Shown in pieces: positions 1 through 6,609 of a stretch of 12,618 nt of DNA. The stretch lies in the NCBI GenBank assembly GCA_039812545.1, contig JBDIAR010000105.1:1-12618 (forward strand), read 5' to 3'. This DNA is from JBDIAR01 sp039812545 (GTDB taxonomy: Bacteria > Actinomycetota > Actinomycetes > Actinomycetales > Dermatophilaceae). A program made the position numbers and the translations under genes. Position 1 is the first letter of the stretch, and every line of letters starts with the position of its first letter. The notes below the pieces were generated by a model, which had not been told where the DNA came from, did not search any database, and was given only the letters and a program-made list of their open reading frames with translations.

Positions 1-50
1 TCCGGCATACCCCGAGGCAACCCGAGACACCGGGGAGGAGAGCGCGGGTG

Positions 51-578
51 TCAGGTCAGGCCGACGTCGTCGCGCAGTCGGAGTCGGGCTCTGGCCACCG
101 CGGTGGCGGCTTCCTCGGTATGGGCGCCCCCGGGGGCCCGACCCCGGCGCCACTTGACCTGATCGAGCAACTCGCCGGTCGCGAGATCCTTGCGCAGCAC
201 GACTCGGGCCACCCGACGCCCCGCGACCTCGACGTCGGTGCCGAGGACGACGCTGGCCTGCACGCGTTCGCGGAAAACCGTCAGGAACCGGTCGTTTCCC
301 GCCACCTCCCACCGCTCCGTCGGCTCGTCCCCCATCCAGGTCACCTCGAGCGAGGCCTCGGTCGAGCTCCACGACCCGGTGTCGACGAGGAGCCAGGCGC
401 GCCGCCAGAGCAGGTCACCGTCGAGACCGACGTAGGCCACGTCGAACGTGGTCGCCACGACCGTGCCCCGGTCCGCGTCGGGAGCCACCGCTAGGATCCG
501 CTCGCCGCGCCGGAGCGGAACAGCCGCAGCGGCGATCGCGTCGCCCCGGTTCGGTTCGCCGCGCCGGAAGAGCCCCAT
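51..578 (-). CDS. Conserved hypothetical protein, coupled to dnaG
   Basis: A 175-residue soluble protein of unknown function. I chose the ATG at 578, which overlaps dnaG's TGA by one base (TGATG) and has a GAGG motif 7 bases upstream; a GTG at 581 is the alternative. The pattern is basic N-terminus, then a beta-rich segment alternating hydrophobic and polar residues (about 20-110) with Gly/Asp turns and several Trp, then a helix-like C-terminus. This suggests a small PH-like beta domain, by inference only. The motif VVLRKDLATGELLDQV (about 126-141) looks strongly conserved in proteins I recall next to dnaG in other actinobacteria. No signal peptide or membrane segment is visible. The overlap implies translational coupling to primase, but no replication role can be read from the sequence. 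Confidence 0.8.
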   Translation of the reverse strand: MGLFRRGEPNRGDAIAAAAVPLRRGERILAVAPDADRGTVVATTFDVAYVGLDGDLLWRRAWLLVDTGSWSSTEASLEVTWMGDEPTERWEVAGNDRFLTVFRERVQASVVLGTDVEVAGRRVARVVLRKDLATGELLDQVKWRRGRAPGGAHTEEAATAVARARLRLRDDVGLT

Positions 579-2578
579 CACGACACCTCGTCCTTCAGTG
601 CGACGGTCAGCCGTTGCAGCCGGGTCAGCTCGGCGGCGACCTCCCGGTGTTCGGCCGAGACCGAACCCGCGTCCGCGCCGGTCTCCAACTGCCGCAACCG
701 GCTCATGGCATCCGCGATCCGCCGGTCGAGCCCCGCGCGGCGTACCCGGACGGCGAGTTCGTCGACGAACCGCGCAGTCGGCATACCGCTCGTCGGGTCC
801 ATCCGCGTCGGAATCGGCGCAACGGCGAGTTCACCGACGACTGGCGCGACGGCGAGCGGCACCCGCGCCGACACCGCATCGACCCACGCCCGGGCCGACA
901 ATCCCCGGCTGTCCGGCAGCACGTGGGCGACGGCTTCGGCGATCTCCTGATGAACGGGCGCGAGGAAGCTCTCGCGCACCAGCGCCGGGATCACCCGCTC
1001 GCCGGCCAGCGAGGGGAACTGGATGAGGCATTGCAGGAGTTGGCGTTCGGCCAGGACCAGCGGGTTGCGCAGGTCCGGCGCCGGCAGCCGACCGGACAAC
1101 TCGTCGTCGCGTGGTTCGTCGCCGACCCCGTCGACGACACCATCGACGACCTCACGACCGGGGTCGTCGTCCGAGCCCGAGCCAGAGCCGGTATGCCGTG
1201 CGCCCGTCGATCTGGCGTCCGCCGGTTTCGGTCGGCGACTGGCGAAGGCCACTTGCGAGCGGGCCTGTTCGACGTCGATGCCCAGCCAACCGGCGACGGT
1301 CCGCACATACTCCGGACGCAGCGCCGGGTCGCGGATCTCCGCGATCGTCGGTGCCACCGCCCGCAGCGCGGCGACCCGCCCCTCCGCGGTGCCGAGGTCG
1401 AACCTGGCGATCGCGGTCCGGATGACGAACTCGAACAGCGGCACAGCATCGGCGATCAACCCGCGCACGGCGGCATCCCCGGAGTTCTGCCGCAACTCGC
1501 ACGGGTCCTGACCCTCCGGGGCGACCGCGACGAAAGACTGCGAGGCCCAGCGCTGGTCCTCCTTGAACGCGCGCTCGGCGGCCTTCTGGCCGGCCGCGTC
1601 GCCGTCGAAGGTGAAGACGACCCGGGCCGGTGCCAGGTCTGCCTCGTCGCGCATCATCCGGCGCAGGATCTTGATGTGATCCGGCCCGAACGCGGTCCCG
1701 CAGGTGGCTACGGCGCCCTCCACCCCGGCCAACTGGCAGGCCATCACATCGGTGTACCCCTCGACGACGACGGCCACCCGCTCGCGGGCTATCGCCTTCT
1801 TCGCCAGGTCCAGGCCGTAGAGCACCGTCGACTTCTTGTAGATCGGGGTCTCGGTGGTGTTGAGGTACTTCGCCTCGATCCGGTCGTCGTCGAAGATCCG
1901 TCGCGCCCCGAAACCGATCGTGTCGCCGGTGACGTCCCGGATCGGCCACACCAGCCGACCCCGGAACCGGTCGTACAACCCCCGGTTACCGCGCCCCACC
2001 AGCCCGGCGGTGACGACCTCGTCGTCGGTGAAACCCTTGCCGCGCAGATGGCGCAGCAGATCATCCCCGCCGCGCGGCGCGAAACCCACCCCGAAACGCC
2101 GCGCCACCGCACCGTCGAAACCCCGCGCCCGCATGAAGTCGCGCGCGACCCGAGCCCCCGGCATACCGGCATCCAATAGAGCGTGCGCGTAGTACTCCTC
2201 GGCCACCCGGTGCGCCTCGACGAGCCGGCCCCGCCGACCCAGGCCCAGCCCCTCGCCGTCGCGGGACCCGCCCTCCTCGTAGTGCAACTCGACCCCGAAC
2301 CGCCCGGCCAGCCATTCGACGGCCTCCCCGAACGGCAGGTGGTCGATCTTCTGCACGAACGAGATGACGTCGCCGCCCTCACCGCAGCCGAAGCAGTGCC
2401 ACGCCCCGAGGGCCGGCCGCACGTTGAACGACGGGGATTTCTCGTCGTGGAACGGGCACAGCCCCTTCAGCGCCCCGTACCCACCCGGCCGCAGCGTCAC
2501 GTGATCGCGAACGACGTCCTCCAGCGACGCGCGCTCCTTGACCAGGGCGACGTCGTCGGCGCGGATCCGGCCGGGCAC
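578..2578 (-). CDS. dnaG: DNA primase DnaG
   Basis: Synthesises RNA primers for replication and works with the replicative helicase DnaB. The 666-residue protein begins MPGRIR, matching the start of actinobacterial primases, so the GTG at 2578 is chosen. The CHC2 zinc finger has ligands C41, H44, C62 and C65. The TOPRIM catalytic core carries E273 (VVVEGYTDVM) and D325/D327 (FDGDAAG). An acidic Gly/Ser/Asp linker (about 455-490) leads to a divergent C-terminal helicase-interaction domain. Length is slightly above the 581 of E. coli and 639 of M. tuberculosis, mainly from the linker. A strong AAGGAGG lies upstream, but only 3 bases separate GGAGG from GTG, which is tight. The gene follows dgt after 96 bp and overlaps the next gene, so the three are probably co-transcribed. 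No catalytic residue is missing. Confidence 0.98.
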   Translation of the reverse strand: MPGRIRADDVALVKERASLEDVVRDHVTLRPGGYGALKGLCPFHDEKSPSFNVRPALGAWHCFGCGEGGDVISFVQKIDHLPFGEAVEWLAGRFGVELHYEEGGSRDGEGLGLGRRGRLVEAHRVAEEYYAHALLDAGMPGARVARDFMRARGFDGAVARRFGVGFAPRGGDDLLRHLRGKGFTDDEVVTAGLVGRGNRGLYDRFRGRLVWPIRDVTGDTIGFGARRIFDDDRIEAKYLNTTETPIYKKSTVLYGLDLAKKAIARERVAVVVEGYTDVMACQLAGVEGAVATCGTAFGPDHIKILRRMMRDEADLAPARVVFTFDGDAAGQKAAERAFKEDQRWASQSFVAVAPEGQDPCELRQNSGDAAVRGLIADAVPLFEFVIRTAIARFDLGTAEGRVAALRAVAPTIAEIRDPALRPEYVRTVAGWLGIDVEQARSQVAFASRRPKPADARSTGARHTGSGSGSDDDPGREVVDGVVDGVGDEPRDDELSGRLPAPDLRNPLVLAERQLLQCLIQFPSLAGERVIPALVRESFLAPVHQEIAEAVAHVLPDSRGLSARAWVDAVSARVPLAVAPVVGELAVAPIPTRMDPTSGMPTARFVDELAVRVRRAGLDRRIADAMSRLRQLETGADAGSVSAEHREVAAELTRLQRLTVALKDEVS

Positions 2579-2637
2579 GATCCTCCTTCTCGGTGCTCGT
2601 GGGCTTCTCGGTGCTCGTGGGCGTCAGGTGCCCCCAT
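2497..2637 (-). other. Possible upstream ORF overlapping dnaG start (46 codons)
   Basis: An ATG at 2635-2637 has a GGAGG 7 bases upstream, a better spacing than dnaG's own. It opens a 46-codon frame that reads through the 18-bp tandem repeat as two copies of HEHREA. It then overlaps the first 80 or so bases of dnaG in another frame and ends at TGA 2497-2499. The second half is just out-of-frame dnaG, so any role would lie in being translated (coupling or attenuating dnaG) rather than in the peptide. It may be an accident of a GC-rich leader. Confidence 0.25.
2586..2621. repeat. Perfect 18-bp tandem duplication in dnaG leader
   Basis: CTTCTCGGTGCTCGTGGG occurs twice, back to back (2586-2603 and 2604-2621), with no mismatch. 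It sits immediately upstream of the dnaG ribosome binding site; the AAGGAGG partly lies in the first copy. The unit is six codons long, so the upstream frame across it stays open. Copy number could vary between strains. Confidence 0.9.
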
Positions 2638-2666
2638 CGTGTCACCTCCCGCCACGTGTCACCTCC
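2638..2666. repeat. 12-bp direct repeat containing Shine-Dalgarno copies
   Basis: CGTGTCACCTCC occurs at 2638-2649 and 2655-2666, a 17-bp period, between dgt's stop and dnaG. Read on the minus strand each copy is GGAGGTGACACG, a strong ribosome-binding sequence. The downstream copy precedes the ATG at 2637. It could equally be a protein-binding site pair. Confidence 0.7.
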
Positions 2667-2674
2667 GACCGGAG

Positions 2675-3907
2675 CTATCCGGCCCACCGCCGGAACAGCG
2701 ACACCGCGCGGCCGTCGGTGAGCGAGGCGACCTGGTCCACGACGACGCGTAGCCGTGCGTCGTCGTTCGGCGCGTCCAGCCAATCGGGCAGCAGGTCGGG
2801 GTCGAGCCGGGCCTGCGGCGCGTCGAGGTATGCCGCGACCAGCCCGTCGATGATCTCGCGTTGCCGTTCGCGTGCTGCGATCCGGTCCTCGGCCTGCATG
2901 ACGAAGTAGTTGGCGACGGCCTTGAGCACCGCGCACTCCGCGCGAACCGCCGTCGGGACCACGAGTCGAGCGGCATACCGGTTCACCGGACCCGGACCGT
3001 ATGCCGCTCGGGTCGCCTCCTCGGCGGCGCTCAGGAAGCGACCGATCAGCGAACTGGTCATGTCCTTCAGTTCGGCCGCCCCGCGCCGGGAGTCGTCGAA
3101 CCGCTCCGGGAGCAGGCCGGAGTCGAGGAGCCGGTCGAAGGCGTCGGCGAGGGTGTCGGCGTCCAGGTCGGTGGCGTAGCGCAGCCCGGCGACGTCCAGC
3201 ACCGCCACGGTGGCGAGTTCGTCGCGCAGCACCCGCGGGTCGATGCGCCCGGAGGCGATCCCGTCCTCGACGTCGTGCACGCTGTATGCCACGTCGTCCG
3301 ACCAGTCCATGACCTCGGCTTCCAGACACCGGACGTTCGGCGGTGCGCCGTCGCGCAACCACACGAAAACCGGCAGGTCGTCGGCATACGCACCGAACTT
3401 GGCGGTCGGGTACGGGCCGGCGGCGCGGGTCCACGGGTATTTGGTGGCGGCGTCGAGGCTGGCGCGGGTCAGGTTGAGGCCGGCCGGTCGGCCGTCCGGG
3501 TGGAACCGCTTGGCCTCCAGCCGGGTGAGGATCCGCAGCGTTTGGGCGTTGCCCTCGAAGCCGCCGATCCCGGCGGCGATCTCGTCGAGGACGGCCTCGC
3601 CGTTGTGCCCGAACGGCGGATGGCCGAGGTCGTGGGCGAGGCACGCGGTGTCAACGACGTCCGGGTGGCAACCCAGCGCCTCGCCGAACTCCCGCCCGAT
3701 CTGGGCGACCTCCAATGAATGGGTCAGCCGGTTGCGGACGAAGTCGTCGGTGCCGGGGCCGACGACCTGGGTCTTGGCGGCCAGTCGGCGCAGGCCGGCG
3801 GAGTGCAGGACCCGGGCGCGGTCCCGGGCGAACTCGTCGCGGCGGGCGGACTTGGCGGTGGGATCCTCCGCGACCCACCGCTGACGGTCCCGCTCCTGAT
3901 AGCCCAT
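2675..3907 (-). CDS. dgt: Deoxyguanosinetriphosphate triphosphohydrolase-like protein (HD domain)
   Basis: Hydrolyses dNTPs to the nucleoside and triphosphate, controlling dNTP pools; substrate preference cannot be read from sequence. The 410 residues fit the dGTPase-like family. The metal-binding HD signature is complete: H63 (RLTHSLEVAQIGR), H92-D93 (CLAHDLGHPPFGHNG) and a downstream Asp in MDWSDDVAYSVHDVED (about D205). The N-terminal segment FARDRARVLHSAGLRRLAAK is typical of the family. The ATG at 3907 has no evident Shine-Dalgarno, so translation may be leaderless or from a short leader. The gene precedes dnaG in the same orientation, a common actinobacterial arrangement linking nucleotide supply to primer synthesis. 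It is divergent from the acetyltransferase gene across a 67-bp gap that carries a dyad. Confidence 0.95.
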   Translation of the reverse strand: MGYQERDRQRWVAEDPTAKSARRDEFARDRARVLHSAGLRRLAAKTQVVGPGTDDFVRNRLTHSLEVAQIGREFGEALGCHPDVVDTACLAHDLGHPPFGHNGEAVLDEIAAGIGGFEGNAQTLRILTRLEAKRFHPDGRPAGLNLTRASLDAATKYPWTRAAGPYPTAKFGAYADDLPVFVWLRDGAPPNVRCLEAEVMDWSDDVAYSVHDVEDGIASGRIDPRVLRDELATVAVLDVAGLRYATDLDADTLADAFDRLLDSGLLPERFDDSRRGAAELKDMTSSLIGRFLSAAEEATRAAYGPGPVNRYAARLVVPTAVRAECAVLKAVANYFVMQAEDRIAARERQREIIDGLVAAYLDAPQARLDPDLLPDWLDAPNDDARLRVVVDQVASLTDGRAVSLFRRWAG

Positions 3908-3917
3908 AACTCGAATG

Positions 3918-3940
3918 CTGTCACACCGCTTCGGTGACAG
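3918..3940. promoter_or_regulatory. Inverted repeat between dgt and acetyltransferase gene
   Basis: Arms CTGTCAC (3918-3924) and GTGACAG (3934-3940) are perfect 7-bp inverted copies around a 9-base centre. The centre allows an alternative CACCG/CGGTG pairing. It lies 10 bp upstream of dgt's ATG and 34 bp upstream of the acetyltransferase ATG, so it must overlap one or both promoters. A repressor operator is the natural reading, but the regulator is unknown. Confidence 0.5.
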
Positions 3941-3974
3941 AATCGGGCCGTCGATGGCTCAGGAAGGTTTGACG

Positions 3975-4535
3975 ATGCTCACGTTGGTACCACCCGACAC
4001 CGCTTACCACGATTCGTGGCTGGCGGCCGCCGACGAGTTCGCACGCGCCGGGGAGTACCAGCACGGTTCCGGTCTGGCGCCGGATCACCTCCCGGACGCC
4101 GAGATCAAGGGGACGGTGTTCCGACCCGCGGCCCTGGCGGACCCGGAGTTCTTCGCGACCTTCGTCGCCGAGATGCGCGCCCGCGAGGATCGAGCGGTCG
4201 TCGAACCGCTGGGCTTCGTCCCGGACAGCAAACTGTGGATCGTGCGGGACGGGGTCTTCCTCGGGTCGCTCTCGTTGCGGCACGAACTCAACGACTGGCT
4301 GCTGGAAGAGGGCGGCCACATCGGGTACTCCGTACGGCCGACGGCCCGCCGCCAGGGGGTCGCCACCGGAGCCGTCACGCTGGCCCTGCACCGGGCGGGT
4401 GATCTCGGGATCACCCGCGTCCTGATCACCTGCGACGACGACAACGAACCGTCCGCCCGGACCATCGAGCGTTCCGGCGGCGTCCTGGAGGACATCCGGG
4501 GCGGCAAGCGGCGCTACTGGATCGACAATCCCTGA
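3975..4535 (+). CDS. GNAT family N-acetyltransferase
   Basis: A cytosolic acyl-CoA-dependent acetyltransferase; the acceptor is unknown. The 186 residues show the acetyl-CoA pyrophosphate loop RRQGVA (125-130) after the strand GGHIGYSVRP. The later strand VLITCDDDN is followed by a helix with SARTIERSGG, as in the GNAT motif B region. The N-terminal half (about 1-90) is a family-specific extension with two likely helices. This layout resembles the COG3981 group of predicted acetyltransferases (from memory). The ATG at 3975 is chosen because AGGAAGG ends 7 bases upstream. In-frame ATGs at 3915 and 3954 lack such a site, and the first sits over the inverted repeat. It converges on dus with 35 bp between stops. 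Confidence 0.88.
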   Translation: MLTLVPPDTAYHDSWLAAADEFARAGEYQHGSGLAPDHLPDAEIKGTVFRPAALADPEFFATFVAEMRAREDRAVVEPLGFVPDSKLWIVRDGVFLGSLSLRHELNDWLLEEGGHIGYSVRPTARRQGVATGAVTLALHRAGDLGITRVLITCDDDNEPSARTIERSGGVLEDIRGGKRRYWIDNP

Positions 4536-4538
4536 GCC

Positions 4539-4550
4539 GGCCGCGCGGCC
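4539..4550. terminator. GC palindrome between convergent genes, possible terminator hairpin
   Basis: GGCCGCGCGGCC is a perfect palindrome that can fold as a GGCC/GGCC stem, extendable with a bulge. It lies in the 35-bp gap between the convergent stops of the acetyltransferase gene and dus. There is no T-run on either side, so intrinsic termination is uncertain; in such GC-rich DNA the palindrome may be chance. Confidence 0.25.
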
Positions 4551-4570
4551 CGGTCGAGGTGGGGTGCCGG

Positions 4571-5740
4571 TCAGCCGCCGGACGCGTCCACCTCGGCCTG
4601 AGCGACGAGGGCGCGTTGCGCCTCACTGAGGTCCGGGGTGTCCAGCCAGCCGTCGGGGAGGGCGACCCGCCGCGCCGTACCCGTCCGCCCGCGCGGGCCC
4701 TCCGCCGGCTCCCCCGGCCACGGCACACTCGGGTCCAGCCGGGCCAGGAGTTCGTCCAGCCGCGTCAGGGAATCGACCAGGGCGAGGGCGTCGCGCAGCT
4801 GCTGACCGGCCCGGAATCCCTTGAGATACCACGCGATGTGCTTGCGGAAATCCCGGCAGCCGCGCCCTTCGTCGCCGTAGAACTCGGCAAGGTACCCGGC
4901 GTGCCGTCGCATGGTCGTGGCCACCTCGCCCAGTCCCGGCCGCACCCGTTCCCCCGAGCCGCGGAACGCCGCCGCCAGGTCGGCGAACAGCCACGGCCGC
5001 CCGAGGCAACCGCGGCCGACGACGACTCCGTCGCAGCCGGTCCGGGCGACCATCGCCAGGGCGTCCTCGGCGGACCAGATGTCGCCGTTGCCGAGAACCG
5101 GCACGGATAGCGTCTCCTTGAGCGCGGCGATCGCCGACCAGTCGGCCTGACCGCCGTAGTACTGGGACGCGGTCCGGGCGTGCAGCGCGACCGCCGTCAC
5201 CCCGGCCCGTTCGGCGATCCGGCCCGCCTCAAGATAGGTCAGGTGATCGGTGTCGATCCCCATCCGCATCTTGACGGTGACCGGCACCTCGGCTCGATCC
5301 GCCTCTCGCACCACGGCCGTCACGATCCCGGCGAACAGGTCCCGCTTCCACGGCAGCGCCGCGCCACCGCCCTTGCGGGTGACCTTGGGGACCGGGCAGC
5401 CGAAGTTCAGGTCGACGTGGTCCGCGATATCGTCCTCGACCAAGAGCCGGGTGGCCGCCGCCGCCGTCACCGGGTCGACGCTGTACAACTGCACCGCCCG
5501 CGGCCGCTCGCCCGGGTCGTGTTCGACGAGCCGCATGGTTTCGGGGCGGCGTTCCAGCAACGCCCGGGCCGTCACCATCTCGCTGACGTAGAGGCAGTCT
5601 GCCCCGTCGCTCACCGAACCCGACCCGAACTCCCGGCAGAGCCGACGGAACGCCCGATTGGTGATCCCCGCCATCGGCGCCAGCACGACCGGGACGTCGA
5701 TCGTGTGACGCCCGAGGGTCAGTGGCGGCGGCAGATTCAT
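4571..5740 (-). CDS. dus: tRNA-dihydrouridine synthase (DusB-like)
   Basis: An FMN enzyme that reduces uridine to dihydrouridine in the tRNA D-loop with NADPH. The 389 residues form a TIM barrel plus C-terminal helical tRNA-binding domain. Visible motifs: LAPMAGITNRAFR (20-32) for FMN; DLNFGCPVPKVTRKGGGA (110-127) with catalytic proton donor C115; K157 in VTVKMRMG; H187 in ALHART; GNGDI and GVVVGRGCLGRPW for the FMN phosphate. Between REFGSG and LYVSEM (about 42-49) are roughly eight extra residues, SVSDGADC, that I do not expect in this usually tight loop. About 60 Pro/Gly-rich and acidic residues follow the helical domain. ATG 5740 is 19 bp from the divergent sulfurtransferase start, with no Shine-Dalgarno, suggesting a leaderless mRNA. 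Confidence 0.95.
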   Translation of the reverse strand: MNLPPPLTLGRHTIDVPVVLAPMAGITNRAFRRLCREFGSGSVSDGADCLYVSEMVTARALLERRPETMRLVEHDPGERPRAVQLYSVDPVTAAAATRLLVEDDIADHVDLNFGCPVPKVTRKGGGAALPWKRDLFAGIVTAVVREADRAEVPVTVKMRMGIDTDHLTYLEAGRIAERAGVTAVALHARTASQYYGGQADWSAIAALKETLSVPVLGNGDIWSAEDALAMVARTGCDGVVVGRGCLGRPWLFADLAAAFRGSGERVRPGLGEVATTMRRHAGYLAEFYGDEGRGCRDFRKHIAWYLKGFRAGQQLRDALALVDSLTRLDELLARLDPSVPWPGEPAEGPRGRTGTARRVALPDGWLDTPDLSEAQRALVAQAEVDASGG

Positions 5741-5759
5741 CGCGGGCTATTGTCGCACC
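5741..5759. promoter_or_regulatory. Compact divergent promoter, dus / sulfurtransferase
   Basis: Only 19 bp separate the two start codons. The AT-richest piece, TATTGT at 5748-5753, is a plausible -10 hexamer for the plus gene. Its end is 6 bases from the GTG at 5760, so transcription would begin at the start codon. Read on the minus strand the same bases give GACAAT (5754-5749), 8 bases before the dus ATG. No clear -35 hexamer is seen; it would lie inside the opposite coding sequence. Neither gene has room for a normal leader. Confidence 0.4.
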
Positions 5760-6572
5760 GTGACCCATTTGATCAGCGCCGAACAACTGCGGGCCTCGTA
5801 TGCCGATCACGTCGTCGTCGACGTGCAGTTCACCTTGGGCGGCCCCGACAGCGCGAGCGAGTATGCCGCCGCGCACCTTCCCGGGGCCCGTCACCTCCGC
5901 ATCGAGGGGGAACTTTCCGGCCCCGCGGGGGCCGGAGGCCGGCACCCGCTGCCCGAACCGGCGGTGCTGCAGGAGGCGCTGCGCCGGGCCGGGGTCACCC
6001 AGGACTGCCAGGTGGTGGTCTACGACGGTGCGACCTCGCAGGCGGCGGCCCGGGCCTGGTGGTTGCTGAGACATTTCGGCTTCGATCGCGTCCTGGTGCT
6101 CGACGGGGGTCTGGCCGCCTGGCGCTCCGCGTGCGGTCAGGTGTCGAGCGACCCGGCGGCACCGGCATACGGAGACGTCGTCCTGACCCCTGCCCACGAG
6201 GACACGGTGACCATCGACGAGGCGGCCGATCTGGCCGCCGCCGGGCGACTGTGGGATGTCCGGGCACCCGAACGCTTCCGCGGCGAGGTCGAACCCATCG
6301 ACCCCGTGGCCGGGCACATCCCCGGCGCCCGGAACGCGCCGATGGCCGAATTCCTCGAGTCCGACGGGCGGTTCAAACCGGCGGCCGACATCCGGGCATA
6401 TGCCGATTCGCTGGGGATCGCCTCGGGCGACGCGACCTCGTGTGGGTCGGGGATCACGGCTGCGCAAGCCGCTCTCGCGCTGGCCGAGGCGGGCCTCGAC
6501 GTGCGGGTCTTCCCGGGTTCGTGGAGCCAGTGGTGCTGGGAGGACCGGCCGGTCGCCGTCGGCCGAGAGTGA
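5760..6572 (+). CDS. Thiosulfate/3-mercaptopyruvate sulfurtransferase (tandem rhodanese)
   Basis: Transfers sulfane sulfur to cyanide or another thiophilic acceptor through a cysteine persulfide. The 270 residues form two rhodanese domains, about 1-125 and 142-265. The N-terminal domain lacks the active Cys, as usual. The C-terminal domain has WDVRAPERFRGE, GHIPGARNAP and the active-site loop CGSGITA with C228. In this loop CGSG-T is more usual for mercaptopyruvate enzymes and CRxG for thiosulfate enzymes, so an SseA-like activity is favoured but not proven. The GTG at 5760 begins MTHLISAEQL, as expected for the family. No Shine-Dalgarno precedes it, and a -10-like TATTGT suggests leaderless translation. 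No export signal is seen. The next gene starts 37 bp downstream on the same strand. Confidence 0.93.
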   Translation: MTHLISAEQLRASYADHVVVDVQFTLGGPDSASEYAAAHLPGARHLRIEGELSGPAGAGGRHPLPEPAVLQEALRRAGVTQDCQVVVYDGATSQAAARAWWLLRHFGFDRVLVLDGGLAAWRSACGQVSSDPAAPAYGDVVLTPAHEDTVTIDEAADLAAAGRLWDVRAPERFRGEVEPIDPVAGHIPGARNAPMAEFLESDGRFKPAADIRAYADSLGIASGDATSCGSGITAAQAALALAEAGLDVRVFPGSWSQWCWEDRPVAVGRE

Positions 6573-6609
6573 CTTGTATCACAGCAGCGTGCCGGGGATC
6601 CTCGGAATC

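Noticed and set aside
1..50. Possible terminator after the dnaG-coupled gene
   Set aside because: Only direct CCCGAG copies and a weak 5-bp ACACC/GGTGT pairing are seen, with no T-run, so no hairpin is supported.
614..2179. 521-codon open frame on the plus strand, antisense to dnaG
   Set aside because: It mirrors dnaG in a high-GC sequence, has low-complexity Arg/Pro/Gly composition and no recognisable motif. dnaG on the other strand has full catalytic signatures.
3915..3974. N-terminal extension of the acetyltransferase to ATG 3915 or 3954
   Set aside because: The added residues are unlike the family, the first start lies over the dyad, and only ATG 3975 has a well-spaced AGGAAGG.
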